The notes under the pieces are model-generated. The model had not been told where the DNA came from, ran no database searches, and saw only the letters and a program-made list of their open reading frames with translations. 25,162 nucleotides of DNA from CAZRIZ01 sp964600285. Its GTDB lineage: Bacteria; Patescibacteriota; Saccharimonadia; Saccharimonadales; Saccharimonadaceae. Both the position numbers and the translations under genes were made by a program. Of the stretch, positions 1 to 6,756 are shown piece after piece; position 1 is the stretch's first letter, and each line of letters starts with the position of its first letter. The DNA is taken from positions 1 through 25,162 of the forward strand of contig CAZRIZ010000013.1 in assembly GCA_964600285.1 (NCBI GenBank). The letters are read 5' to 3'.

Positions 1-42
1 AAGTTCTCAAAAGAAAATCAATAATTAAATAACAAAACAAAC

Positions 43-75
43 AAAAGCTCTCGGCTAAATCGGTCGAGAGCTTTT
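43..75. terminator. Bidirectional intrinsic terminator
   Basis: AAAAGCTCTCG (43-53) pairs perfectly with CGAGAGCTTTT (65-75) around an 11-nt loop. The flanking A and T runs let it work on either strand. It probably ends a gene lying left of the window. Its T-run touches the -35 box of the next promoter. Confidence 0.85.
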
Positions 76-101
76 ACTTTACTACCTGTTCATGCTATAA
101 A
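73..101 (+). promoter_or_regulatory. Sigma70-type promoter for the Pro/Gln-rich membrane protein gene
   Basis: TTTACT (73-78), a 17-bp spacer and TATAAA (96-101), with an extended -10 TGC just upstream (93-95). The expected start near 108 gives a leader of about 40 nt carrying the AAGAAGGTGA Shine-Dalgarno stretch (131-140). Confidence 0.65.
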
Positions 102-149
102 TGGAGTAACGAATCAGAAAATCTTGTAAAAAGAAGGTGAAAATAAATT

Positions 150-1013
150 ATGAACAATGATTTCAATCAAAACCCAGTTACTAATACACCAAACCCCATA
201 AACCAGCCAGTCACTGGGCCACAACCAGCGCCATCCGCACAGCCCCCAATTTATCCTCAGCCCAATAAGTTCCCTCTTTTTGACAAAACCTGGATTAATT
301 ACTACAAAACGATGTTGCCAGAATCTGATGTCAAAACTTTACGTTATATTTTCGACCTCGGTTTAATTAACCTGATTTCTCTCTTAAGTCTGATCGGCAG
401 GAGTGGTGTGTCTGCCCCTAATATCATAGCGACAATTATCGTGTTGGTGCTAATTATTTTGCCAGTCTATAAATTTACAACCAAGCTGTCTTTGCCAGAA
501 CTTGCTAAATGGTTAAAAATTGCCACTGTAGCTCTATTTCTCGGTGTTGTTGAGGGAATTATATATATCACTACGTCTGCGATAGCTCTGGGCAAACTAA
601 ATGATATCAAAAATTATCTTGGCTTTGATATTTTAAACGTAAGCGGTCTTAGAACAGAGGCTATTGTGAAACTAGTGTTTGGTGTCTTAAAAATGGCTGT
701 TTTTGGTTATCTTGCTTATCGGGCTCTTAAGACATTGAAAAATAAGAGTAGTATCCAACCCCAGTCAGCACAGCCCCAGTATCAGCAACCTGTTCCGCAA
801 CCAGCACAGCAGTATCAGGCTCAGCCACCGGTTCAACAAAATCAACCTTACGTGGCTCCTCCAATCCAACCACAGCCAACGCCTATCTCTAACCCACAAC
901 CAGTTGCTCCCATTCCACAACCACAATACCCACAACCGCCTGAGCAGCCTGTAATGCCGGTTCAAGCTCAACCAGTTGATCCTCAGCAACCCCAGCAATA
1001 TAATCAGCAATAA
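150..1013 (+). CDS. Pro/Gln-rich four-TM membrane protein of unknown function
   Basis: I do not recognise a family for this 287-residue protein. Residues 1-40 are a low-complexity Asn/Pro/Gln stretch. Four hydrophobic segments follow at about 66-83, 90-108, 122-147 and 172-193. Residues 201-287 form a second tail made almost only of Pro, Gln, Ala, Tyr and Val with PQ and QYQ-like repeats. Both tails should face the same side given four TM helices. ATG 150 is preceded by a good Shine-Dalgarno sequence (AAGAAGGTGA) and a consensus-like promoter, and the gene ends at a strong terminator, so it looks monocistronic. Such tails could be flexible linkers or scaffolds for partner binding; that is inference. 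The long minus-strand frame opposite the tail only mirrors the biased Pro/Gln codons. Confidence 0.85.
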   Translation: MNNDFNQNPVTNTPNPINQPVTGPQPAPSAQPPIYPQPNKFPLFDKTWINYYKTMLPESDVKTLRYIFDLGLINLISLLSLIGRSGVSAPNIIATIIVLVLIILPVYKFTTKLSLPELAKWLKIATVALFLGVVEGIIYITTSAIALGKLNDIKNYLGFDILNVSGLRTEAIVKLVFGVLKMAVFGYLAYRALKTLKNKSSIQPQSAQPQYQQPVPQPAQQYQAQPPVQQNQPYVAPPIQPQPTPISNPQPVAPIPQPQYPQPPEQPVMPVQAQPVDPQQPQQYNQQ

Positions 1014-1026
1014 TTACGCTAAATAA

Positions 1027-1062
1027 AAAGAGCCTGCTGTAGTAGCAGGTTCTTTCGTTTTT
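1027..1062. terminator. Bidirectional terminator between convergent genes
   Basis: AAAGAGCCTGCT (1027-1038) pairs with AGCAGGTTCTTT (1044-1055), one G-T wobble, 5-nt loop, then a T-rich run to 1062. Read on the minus strand it is followed by CTTTTTATTT. It therefore serves the + gene ending at 1013 and the minus-strand gene ending at 1082. Confidence 0.85.
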
Positions 1063-1081
1063 AATAAAGTTTAGTCTAATT

Positions 1082-1378
1082 CTATGAACCCGTGTTAAAG
1101 AGTCTCTGGAAAAACATTTTTAGGTGAGGCGCTTTTTGGTAGCGCTCAACATATGTTGAGAAGTTTTCGGCAGAGTGCAATTTTTTGTCAGAATTCTCTT
1201 CCAATGCGTAGAACATTTGTGATGAATACATCCATGTCGCTTCAACTTCCTTGTGAACACGAAATAGGCGATATGCCAGAAAAGTGGTCGCTAGTAGGTT
1301 AAGGGTTAGTAATATAGGAACGATTAGTTTTTTAGCTTTCCTGTTTTTTTCGCTATCTTTTACTTTTTCTTGCGCCGT
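1082..1378 (-). CDS. Small single-TM membrane protein with no canonical start codon
   Basis: The minus strand stays open from a TAA at 1403-1405 to the TAG at 1082-1084 and reads like a real protein of about 98-104 residues. It has a Lys/Glu-rich N-terminus (KVKDSEKNRKAKK), one clear TM helix starting LIVPILLTLN and ending AYRLF, then a soluble tail with HKEVEATWMYSSQMFYALEE and ending FFQRLFNTGS. There is no ATG, GTG or TTG before the TM helix. A strong Shine-Dalgarno-like AAAGAGGAG (1385-1393) is followed by ACG codons at 1379-1381 and 1376-1378; ATT at 1394-1396 is the other option. A minus-strand TAAAAT lies at 1400-1405. The gene ends at a bidirectional terminator. I placed the start at ACG 1378 because of its 6-nt spacing. 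Function unknown. It could also be a decayed gene that lost its ATG. Confidence 0.6.
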   Translation of the reverse strand, partial: TAQEKVKDSEKNRKAKKLIVPILLTLNLLATTFLAYRLFRVHKEVEATWMYSSQMFYALEENSDKKLHSAENFSTYVERYQKAPHLKMFFQRLFNTGS

Positions 1379-1482
1379 CGTCTTCTCCTCTTTAATTGTA
1401 TTTTACAGAAATTGGATAGTTTTTAAGTCCTGTCCCAATTTTATCACAGGTCGTGACGAAGCACGATAATGGACGCGCGACA

Positions 1483-1511
1483 TTTACATAACTATTCAAA
1501 AGTTGTAAAAT
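1483..1511 (+). promoter_or_regulatory. Promoter of the T-box leader transcript
   Basis: TTTACA (1483-1488), 17-bp spacer, TAAAAT (1506-1511). The expected start is near 1518, which gives an RNA leader of about 185 nt before the ATG at 1704. It is divergent to the minus-strand gene ending at 1082. Confidence 0.6.
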
Positions 1512-1517
1512 AAACTC

Positions 1518-1703
1518 AAGGCGTTATTAGTGGCATCATCCACGAGCCGTCGGAAGAAAGGCCTTTGCTGATTAGACCCGACCGTGAGACTGCGAAAAGT
1601 CAAAATTAAGGGCTAAAAAGAATCTCTTTTTGGAAACTGGATGGTACCGTCCGCATTGCGGATTCCAGTCGCTAAAAAGGGATTTTTATTTGAGAAGGAT
1701 GTT
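1518..1703 (+). ncRNA. Compact T-box riboswitch leader, probably Ile-specific
   Basis: The 3' part folds into a textbook T-box antiterminator: ACTGGA (1636-1641) pairs with TCCAGT (1664-1669), GTCCGC (1649-1654) with GCGGAT (1658-1663), and between the two 5' strands sits the 7-nt bulge TGGTACC (1642-1648). The invariant TGGNACCG is intact. TGGT would pair with the ACCA end of uncharged tRNA. A stem-III-like hairpin, AAAAAGA/TCTTTTT with loop ATC, lies at 1615-1631. Upstream, GTGG/CCAC (1530-1543) closes a loop with ATC (1535-1537), and GTCGG/CCGAC (1549-1553/1578-1582) forms another stem. The specifier cannot be assigned with confidence; ATC 1535 and ATT 1571 are candidates, both Ile, which fits ileS downstream. 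The whole element is shorter than usual. A competing pairing, GGATTCC (1660-1666) with GGGATTT (1679-1685) followed by T residues, could be a weak terminator; control of the Shine-Dalgarno site is the alternative. Confidence 0.75.
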
Positions 1704-2054
1704 ATGAAAGTTTATTGCTATAAAAAATGTTCAACTTGTAAAAAAGCGGTAGGGTTTTTAACTAACTGTGGTGTTAAATTTGAAATGATAGATTATACCG
1801 AACAACCGCTGACAATAGGCGAGTTAGAAAAATATTGGCGCGCATCTAATTTGCCCCTTAAAAAGTTTTTTAACACCAGTGGATTGCTTTATCGTGAGCT
1901 GAAACTAAAAGACCAATTGCACAAGATGACCGAAGACAGACAACTTGAACTTTTGGCCACTAACCCAATGCTTATTAAGCGTCCGATTTTAGTAAATGGC
2001 GATGTGGTTGTGGTCGGCTTTAATGAAAAGATTTGGAGTGAACATTTAGCATGA
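1704..2054 (+). CDS. ArsC/Spx-family thioredoxin-fold protein
   Basis: This is a 116-residue member of the ArsC/Spx/YffB family. The N-terminal strand MKVYCYKKCSTCKK carries the CxxC pair C9/C12 plus C5. The C-terminal half has the KRPILVNGDVVVVGF segment with the conserved Arg-Pro loop and a beta hairpin. ATG 1704 is chosen because AGAAGGA (1693-1699) precedes it; a longer in-frame ATG at 1641 falls inside the T-box antiterminator and is not credible. Family members are glutathione/thioredoxin-linked arsenate reductases or, for Spx, RNA-polymerase-binding redox regulators. Which applies here is not clear, and no ars genes are nearby. The gene lies between an Ile-type T-box and ileS, 133 nt before ileS, so it is probably induced on isoleucine or tRNA-Ile charging stress. 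Confidence 0.85.
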   Translation: MKVYCYKKCSTCKKAVGFLTNCGVKFEMIDYTEQPLTIGELEKYWRASNLPLKKFFNTSGLLYRELKLKDQLHKMTEDRQLELLATNPMLIKRPILVNGDVVVVGFNEKIWSEHLA

Positions 2055-2065
2055 GCCAGTCGGAA

Positions 2066-2094
2066 TTTACGTTAAAATGGGGTCGAAATATAAG
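2066..2094 (+). promoter_or_regulatory. Possible second promoter for ileS
   Basis: TTTACG (2066-2071), 17-bp spacer, TATAAG (2089-2094) in the gap between the ArsC-like gene and ileS. A second possibility is TTTTCA (2127-2132) with TATAAC (2150-2155). Either would let ileS be transcribed without the T-box leader. Confidence 0.35.
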
Positions 2095-2187
2095 AAAACC
2101 CCGTAGGGACGAGCCACAGCGAGGTATTTTCAAGAGCTTATCCTTTTATTATAACAGAAAATATAGAAATAATCAAGGAGGAAGATA

Positions 2188-5079
2188 ATGAAGTTCAAAG
2201 CCAATTCACGTAGACGAGCGCTAGAATATGAAAAAGATATTCTAAGTTTCTGGAAAGATAATCGGATTTTTGAAAAGTCAGTTGAGCAAAGACCGGAATC
2301 ACAAGCTTACGTATTTTACGACGGTCCGCCGTTTATCACTGGCGTACCTCATCATGGAACGCTGTTATCATCGATCGTAAAAGATGCAATTCCTCGTTAT
2401 CAGACCATGAAAGGCAAACGGGTTGAGCGTCGCTGGGGCTGGGATTGTCATGGTCTGCCAGCCGAGAACTTTACCGAAAAAAAGCTTGGCATTACTGATC
2501 GGCATGAAATTGGAACTACTGTTCCGCTCGAAGATTATATAGTAGCTTGTCGTGATAACATGGTTCAAACTGGTGATTTGTGGGAAAACACAATCGACCG
2601 CATTGGGCGCTGGGTGAATTTTAAGGGTGCTTACAAAACCATGGACAGAGAATTCATGGAAAGTGTTTGGTGGGCTTTTAAGACTCTTTACGAAAAAGGC
2701 AAAATCTACGAAGGCGAGAAGGTGTTGATGTATGACACTAAGTGGGCGACACCTCTGTCAAAAGCTGAAGTCACCATGGATGCTGGCGCTTATCAAGAAG
2801 TAACCGACCCAAGTATTTATGTGAAGTTCAAGATTGAAGATAAGAAGTATCTGTTGGCCTGGACAACCACACCGTGGACTCTGCTGGCTAACGTTGCTCT
2901 GGCGATCAATCCCGAAGTAGATTACGTTGAGGTTGACTATGGTGGTGAAGTATTGATTATGGCGAAAAGTCTAGTTAAGCAAGTCATGACTGATGAAAAA
3001 CATCAGTCGCTAGATTACAAGCTTGGACGAGAATTCAAAGGTGGCGAGCTGGTTGGATTAAAATACCAACCGCTATTTGATAGCCATGGCGAAAAGGCTC
3101 ACCAGGTTTATGGTGCTGACTATGTCTCAATCGAAGACGGTACTGGAATTGTTCACACCGCTCCAGCTTATGGTGAAGACGACTTTAGTCTGGCGCAAAA
3201 ATATGATTTGCCTGTGGTTCACAAACTTGACCAATATGGTAATTTTACCGACGGCGAATGGCAGGGACAAAATCTATGGACGGCCAACAAGCTAATCGCA
3301 AAAAAGGTCTTAGCTGATGGCAAAGCCTTGAAAATCGATTACATTCGTCACGAATACCCGCATAATCCGCGGACAAATGAACGCCTAATTTACCGCGCGC
3401 ACCCAAGCTGGTTCATGGATATTGACGGCCAGCGAACCGAAATGCTAGAAAATAATGAGCCAATTAACTGGTTTCCTGAGCACATCAAGTATGGCCGTTG
3501 GGCTAAAACTATTGAGCAAGCTCCAGATTGGAATTTAAGTCGCGACCGTTTTTGGGCGACCGCTATGCCGGTTTGGGAGGGGGTCGATAAAGATGGTAAT
3601 AAAAAGCAAATTGTCGTTGGCTCGTATGCTGAGCTAAAAGATCTTTCCGGAGTTGAGCTAGAAGATTATCACTGCCCTTGGGTTGATAGTGTCGAATTCA
3701 CAAAAGACGGCGTTAACTACAAACGGGTTGATAAGGTGCTCGATTGTTGGTTTGAGTCAGGTTCAATGCCGTTTGCGCAGTTTCATTATCCGTTTGAAAA
3801 TAAAGAAAAGTTTGAAAAGAGTTTTCCAGGCGACTTTATCACTGAATATGTTGGTCAAGTGCGAGCTTGGTTCTACTATGTTCATGCCGTGTCGACCGCC
3901 TTGTTTGGCAAAAATGCTTTCAAAAATGTAATTGTAACTGGCACAGTGGCTGGCAACGATGGGCGCAAAATGAGCAAATCATACGGTAACTACACTGATC
4001 CAAACGAGTTGATGGACAAATTCTCGGCTGATTCGTTACGCTTTTTGTTGCTACAGTCGCCACTACTAAACGGTGAAGATTTTGCACTAATCGATAAAGA
4101 TGTTGCTGATGTGGCACGCAAACTCAGTATGATATGGAATATGTATGATTTCTTCACGATGTATGCCGATGTCGATGGTTGGGAATTTGACGGCGATTTA
4201 TCGGATCCGCTCAGTGACCTCACAAATCCACTAGATCGCTGGATCGTTTCGCGTCTGCATCAGCTAGTTGCCGTAATTGAACAGAACATGGACGCCTACA
4301 ATATACCCGATGCACTAAGTCCAGTTTTATTATTCATAGACGACGCTTCGAACTGGTATGTCAGGCGAAGTCGCCGCCGTTTCTGGAAGTCTGAGGACGA
4401 CACCGATAAAAACCAAGCGTACAAAACCTTGCACTATGTTTTGACTAGGTTATCGATTGCTTTGGCGCCATTTGTGCCGTTCTTGGCCGAAGAGCTTTAT
4501 CAAAAAATGACTGGTGGAGAAAGCGTGCACTTGCTCGACTGGATGCCGTCGGGCGAGATTGACGAGCAAGTAATCGAAGAAATGTCGATTGTACGCTTTT
4601 TGATCAATGAAGGCCTAAGGCAACGAGCTGAAAATAACTTCAAGGTTCGACAGCCTTTGCAGGGTGCGATTATAAAATGTGCCAACAAAAATGTTCCAAA
4701 ATATGCTGACATAATCCAAGAAGAGTTAAACATAAAAGATGCTTTGTTTGAGGTTGTCGGTGTAAAAGATAACAAAGATTTTATACCAAGTATTGTGGTA
4801 GCTACGCTCATAACCGATGATTTACGCCGTGAAGGTTTGGCTCGTGAAGTGATTCGGGCTGTTCAAAATGCTCGCAAAAAAGCTGGGCTAAATGTTGACG
4901 ACCGTATCGACTTGGTATTGCTGGCTGATGACGAAGATTTGAAAAAAGCCATTGAGCAATTCAAGGGCGAAATAGACAAAGAGACCTTGACTGTTGGCGA
5001 CCAAGTCTCGCCAGATGCTTATGACGAGCTAGTGCAAGTGGAGAAGATTAATTTAGGTATTAAGCTGGAGAAGAACTAG
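2188..5079 (+). CDS. ileS: Isoleucyl-tRNA synthetase (eukaryote-like type 2)
   Basis: This class I aminoacyl-tRNA synthetase charges tRNA-Ile with isoleucine in the cytoplasm. At 963 residues it has the HIGH-type motif as PHHGTL (about 54-59), the Trp-rich insertion RRWGWDCHGLPAEN typical of IleRS, a CP1 editing domain (about 190-390, with AWTTTPWTL near its start and GTGIVHTAPAYGEDDF inside), and KMSKS at 594-598. An anticodon-binding helical domain follows (about 680-830, including SNWYVRRSRRRFW). The C-terminus lacks the CxxC zinc finger of type 1 bacterial enzymes, so it looks like the type 2 group, many of whose members are poorly inhibited by mupirocin (family knowledge, not tested). 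AAGGAGG (2175-2181) precedes ATG 2188. It is probably controlled by the T-box upstream of the preceding ArsC-like gene. Confidence 0.97.
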   Translation: MKFKANSRRRALEYEKDILSFWKDNRIFEKSVEQRPESQAYVFYDGPPFITGVPHHGTLLSSIVKDAIPRYQTMKGKRVERRWGWDCHGLPAENFTEKKLGITDRHEIGTTVPLEDYIVACRDNMVQTGDLWENTIDRIGRWVNFKGAYKTMDREFMESVWWAFKTLYEKGKIYEGEKVLMYDTKWATPLSKAEVTMDAGAYQEVTDPSIYVKFKIEDKKYLLAWTTTPWTLLANVALAINPEVDYVEVDYGGEVLIMAKSLVKQVMTDEKHQSLDYKLGREFKGGELVGLKYQPLFDSHGEKAHQVYGADYVSIEDGTGIVHTAPAYGEDDFSLAQKYDLPVVHKLDQYGNFTDGEWQGQNLWTANKLIAKKVLADGKALKIDYIRHEYPHNPRTNERLIYRAHPSWFMDIDGQRTEMLENNEPINWFPEHIKYGRWAKTIEQAPDWNLSRDRFWATAMPVWEGVDKDGNKKQIVVGSYAELKDLSGVELEDYHCPWVDSVEFTKDGVNYKRVDKVLDCWFESGSMPFAQFHYPFENKEKFEKSFPGDFITEYVGQVRAWFYYVHAVSTALFGKNAFKNVIVTGTVAGNDGRKMSKSYGNYTDPNELMDKFSADSLRFLLLQSPLLNGEDFALIDKDVADVARKLSMIWNMYDFFTMYADVDGWEFDGDLSDPLSDLTNPLDRWIVSRLHQLVAVIEQNMDAYNIPDALSPVLLFIDDASNWYVRRSRRRFWKSEDDTDKNQAYKTLHYVLTRLSIALAPFVPFLAEELYQKMTGGESVHLLDWMPSGEIDEQVIEEMSIVRFLINEGLRQRAENNFKVRQPLQGAIIKCANKNVPKYADIIQEELNIKDALFEVVGVKDNKDFIPSIVVATLITDDLRREGLAREVIRAVQNARKKAGLNVDDRIDLVLLADDEDLKKAIEQFKGEIDKETLTVGDQVSPDAYDELVQVEKINLGIKLEKN

Positions 5080-5137
5080 TTTAAGCGGTCATCACTCTAT
5101 TACGGGGGTAAAAGGTTGTTGAGTCGACACGGATGCG

Positions 5138-5166
5138 TTGACTTTTCTCCAATTTTATTATACAAT
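5138..5166 (+). promoter_or_regulatory. Strong promoter of the structured-leader/micro-protein transcript
   Basis: TTGACT (5138-5143), 17-bp spacer, TACAAT (5161-5166), overlapping a TATACA at 5159-5164. Transcription should start near 5173, about 200 nt before the first start codon (5378). Confidence 0.65.
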
Positions 5167-5172
5167 GTAAGT

Positions 5173-5377
5173 ATTGGGTCTTTTACGATTCAAGCATACG
5201 TTAAATTGATTAAGTTAAGAAAAGGATACTTCAATTTTCCATTAACTATTTCTAGACTAAACTCTATGTATTACTTGTTAAAACCTAAGGTTTAGTCTGG
5301 AGGTAGTGGCCTCCAAGAAATAAAGCCACGTAGGCTATAAACACAGACCAGTATTATTGGGCTGGCAGGAGGGGAAT
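5173..5377 (+). promoter_or_regulatory. Structured 5' leader, candidate cis-regulatory RNA
   Basis: No reading frame of note was found in these 205 nt. They contain AGACTAAAC (5254-5262) pairing with GTTTAGTCT (5290-5298); nested in the same place is a competing short palindrome AAACC-TAA-GGTTT (5281-5293), so two folds are mutually exclusive. GGAGG/CCTCC (5299-5303/5310-5314) and AGCC/GGCT (5324-5327/5333-5336) follow, then the Shine-Dalgarno AGGAGGGG (5368-5374). The first GGAGG is an anti-SD-binding sequence held in a hairpin. I could not match it to a known riboswitch class. Confidence 0.4.
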
Positions 5378-5467
5378 ATGAGTCTGGAAGTGCTGTTAAC
5401 CGCGACAATGGTGGTCTTGACTGTCACGTTAGTACTGATTCTTCTCGTGATGGTTTTCTCTCGATGA
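5378..5467 (+). CDS. 29-residue single-TM micro-protein
   Basis: ATG 5378 follows a near-ideal Shine-Dalgarno AGGAGGGG (5368-5374). The frame encodes MSLEVLLTAT followed by an uninterrupted hydrophobic helix of Val/Leu/Thr and ends VFSR before TGA. It is a single TM segment and nothing else, the shape of KdpF-like subunit stabilisers or type I toxin peptides, with no sequence match that I can name. It shares a transcript with the 68-residue membrane protein 48 nt downstream. Confidence 0.55.
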   Translation: MSLEVLLTATMVVLTVTLVLILLVMVFSR

Positions 5468-5515
5468 TCATTATGGTCATCAAAGAAGCACTACGCGGGT
5501 TGAAAGGAGGGAAGT

Positions 5516-5722
5516 GTGGAATATCTATTAATCATGCTAGCGGTCGCACTTTCGATGCTAGGACCGTTCGTTGCTTGGATTATTCTTTGGGTGGTAAAAT
5601 ATATTCTACGAGATGGTAGGAGCGTGTCCACGGGTGTGATTATTGCATTAGTACTGTTGGGGATTATGTTATTGACAGCGATAGTCCTTGTAATAGTGGC
5701 GTTGCAGGCAATACTCAACTAA
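5516..5722 (+). CDS. Small two-TM membrane protein of unknown function
   Basis: GTG 5516 lies 5 nt after AAAGGAGG (5503-5510). The 68 residues form two hydrophobic helices (about 2-27 and 41-66) joined by a short basic linker (KYILRDGRS). No family is recognised. Although small it has a strong ribosome-binding site, a dedicated promoter and leader shared with the 29-residue protein, and a strong terminator right behind it, so I treat it as real. The frame opposite on the minus strand has no ribosome-binding site and is a shadow. Confidence 0.7.
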   Translation: MEYLLIMLAVALSMLGPFVAWIILWVVKYILRDGRSVSTGVIIALVLLGIMLLTAIVLVIVALQAILN

Positions 5723-5735
5723 CTTATCTTATCTC

Positions 5736-5764
5736 AAACCTGCCGTAAATTCGGCAGGTTTTTT
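5736..5764 (+). terminator. Strong intrinsic terminator
   Basis: AAACCTGCCG (5736-5745) pairs with CGGCAGGTTT (5752-5761) around the 6-nt loop TAAATT, followed by T residues to 5764. It ends the micro-protein transcript 14 nt after its stop. Confidence 0.9.
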
Positions 5765-5887
5765 ATATTCTAAGGACTGTAACAGTCGACATGGGCGGGT
5801 AAGAGTGCTCTCGAGGTAGTTTGTTCTTATCGTATTTATGCTATTTTTTGTTTTGTCATGCCATTTTTGTCTGGTGATTTTAGCACA

Positions 5888-5950
5888 ACTGAAGGTGGTG
5901 CTACTTCAGTAGCCTAGGTTGTCCAACAAGGGTCGGAGAGGCCCTCTTTT
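5888..5950 (+). other. Two hairpins in the gap before the LuxI-like gene
   Basis: The 265-nt gap (5723-5987) has no credible gene. ACTGAAG/CTTCAGT (5888-5894/5904-5910) is a 7-bp hairpin. AGGGTC/GGCCCT (5929-5934/5940-5945) with loop GGAGA and a CTTTT tail is terminator-like and runs into the next -35 box. A small RNA ending here is possible but I see no good promoter for it. Confidence 0.35.
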
Positions 5951-5977
5951 GACATTATTGCCAGAATGATGTATTAT
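5949..5977 (+). promoter_or_regulatory. Promoter of the LuxI-like/E1-like pair
   Basis: Consensus TTGACA (5949-5954), 17-bp spacer, TATTAT (5972-5977). ATG 5988 is only 10 nt past the -10 hexamer, so the mRNA would have a leader of about 0-5 nt and no Shine-Dalgarno site. Confidence 0.7.
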
Positions 5978-5987
5978 ATAGATCAGA

Positions 5988-6755
5988 ATGATAAGTCATG
6001 AGAGGCGTGCTATTCATCAGGAGACTGTTCCTGTCATAGAGAGCAATATTTTCGCAGATAAAGAGATAAGGGACAAGATATTTGCTACCGCTATGCTTGG
6101 ATTTGGTTTGTACCCAGAAAACGTAGACGAGTCTATTTTTAGAGCTTATTTACAGCTCAGAAAGAATGTTTATGTTGATCAGCAGGGGTTTTTGACAAAG
6201 GACTCTGTCCTCTCGGATGGCACGGAAGCTGACGAATATGATGATTATTCTGAGCACATAGCGATATTACGTAATTTAGACTTGGGTAGAGTTGCCGTAG
6301 AAGGATGTATAAGAGTCATAACTAAGCGCACAGAGGATAACGTACTGCCAGTTGAGCATATTTATCCAGAAATATTTGAAGACAGTCCAGTTCCCATTGG
6401 AGGAGTGGAAGTGTCTAGATTTATTTCTCAGGCAGGAAGCATGTTACAAAAGATGAGGGTTCACGGTGAGTTGTTTCTGAGATCCGCTGCCTATTTTGAT
6501 AGAAATGCACTGGGGCCAACCTATGCCGTTGTTGATCCGAGCGTTCGTAAGGCACTGCCGATGCTTGGAGCCCCAGTAGCAGAGGTCTTGTCTTTTAAGC
6601 AGGAGGTTGATAGGTATAATGGTACTGAGAATGAAGCTATCAGGATTGACGACGTTGCCATGGTGGAAGGTCTTAAGAAAAAGATTGGTGAAGATAAGTT
6701 TAATAATATAATATTAACTCCGGGTAGTATAACTTATTGGGGTGAACGTAAATAA
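5988..6755 (+). CDS. LuxI-like GNAT-fold acyltransferase
   Basis: This 255-residue protein resembles autoinducer (acyl-homoserine-lactone) synthases and related GNAT acyltransferases. The LuxI-like signature runs in the right order: Arg58 in LRKNVYVDQQGF, an acidic cluster DEYDDYSEH (82-90), GCIRV with Arg109 (106-110), then GGVEVSRF with Glu141 and Arg144 (138-145), which is the position of the conserved Glu...Arg pair of LuxI. The last ~60 residues are an extra C-terminal extension. LuxI enzymes join an acyl chain from acyl-ACP or acyl-CoA to the amine of S-adenosylmethionine. The true acyl donor and amine here are unknown. The stop is one base before the next gene's ATG, so the two are an operon. 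An ordinary GNAT N-acetyltransferase of unknown substrate is the main alternative. Confidence 0.7.
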   Translation: MISHERRAIHQETVPVIESNIFADKEIRDKIFATAMLGFGLYPENVDESIFRAYLQLRKNVYVDQQGFLTKDSVLSDGTEADEYDDYSEHIAILRNLDLGRVAVEGCIRVITKRTEDNVLPVEHIYPEIFEDSPVPIGGVEVSRFISQAGSMLQKMRVHGELFLRSAAYFDRNALGPTYAVVDPSVRKALPMLGAPVAEVLSFKQEVDRYNGTENEAIRIDDVAMVEGLKKKIGEDKFNNIILTPGSITYWGERK

Positions 6756-6756
6756 A

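Noticed and set aside
765..1010. Minus-strand 81-residue frame rich in Leu and Trp
   Set aside because: It is the complement of the Pro/Gln-repeat codons of the gene at 150-1013; composition explains it.
1284..1469. Plus-strand 61-residue frame with hydrophobic stretch
   Set aside because: It is the mirror of the convincing minus-strand gene at 1082-1378 and has no ribosome-binding site.
1641..1703. N-terminal extension of the ArsC-like gene starting at ATG 1641
   Set aside because: The extension lies in the T-box antiterminator and the real Shine-Dalgarno site is at 1693-1699.
5464..5619. Plus-strand frame starting MIIMVIKEALRGLKGG, ATGA-overlapping the 29-residue micro-gene
   Set aside because: It runs through the better-supported 68-residue frame with its strong Shine-Dalgarno site; its sequence is not membrane-like or family-like and it has no ribosome-binding site of its own.
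5110..5805. Similar short strings around AGTCGACA at 5122-5130 and 5786-5794
   Set aside because: Only about 9 bases match, which is too short for a real repeat or attachment site.
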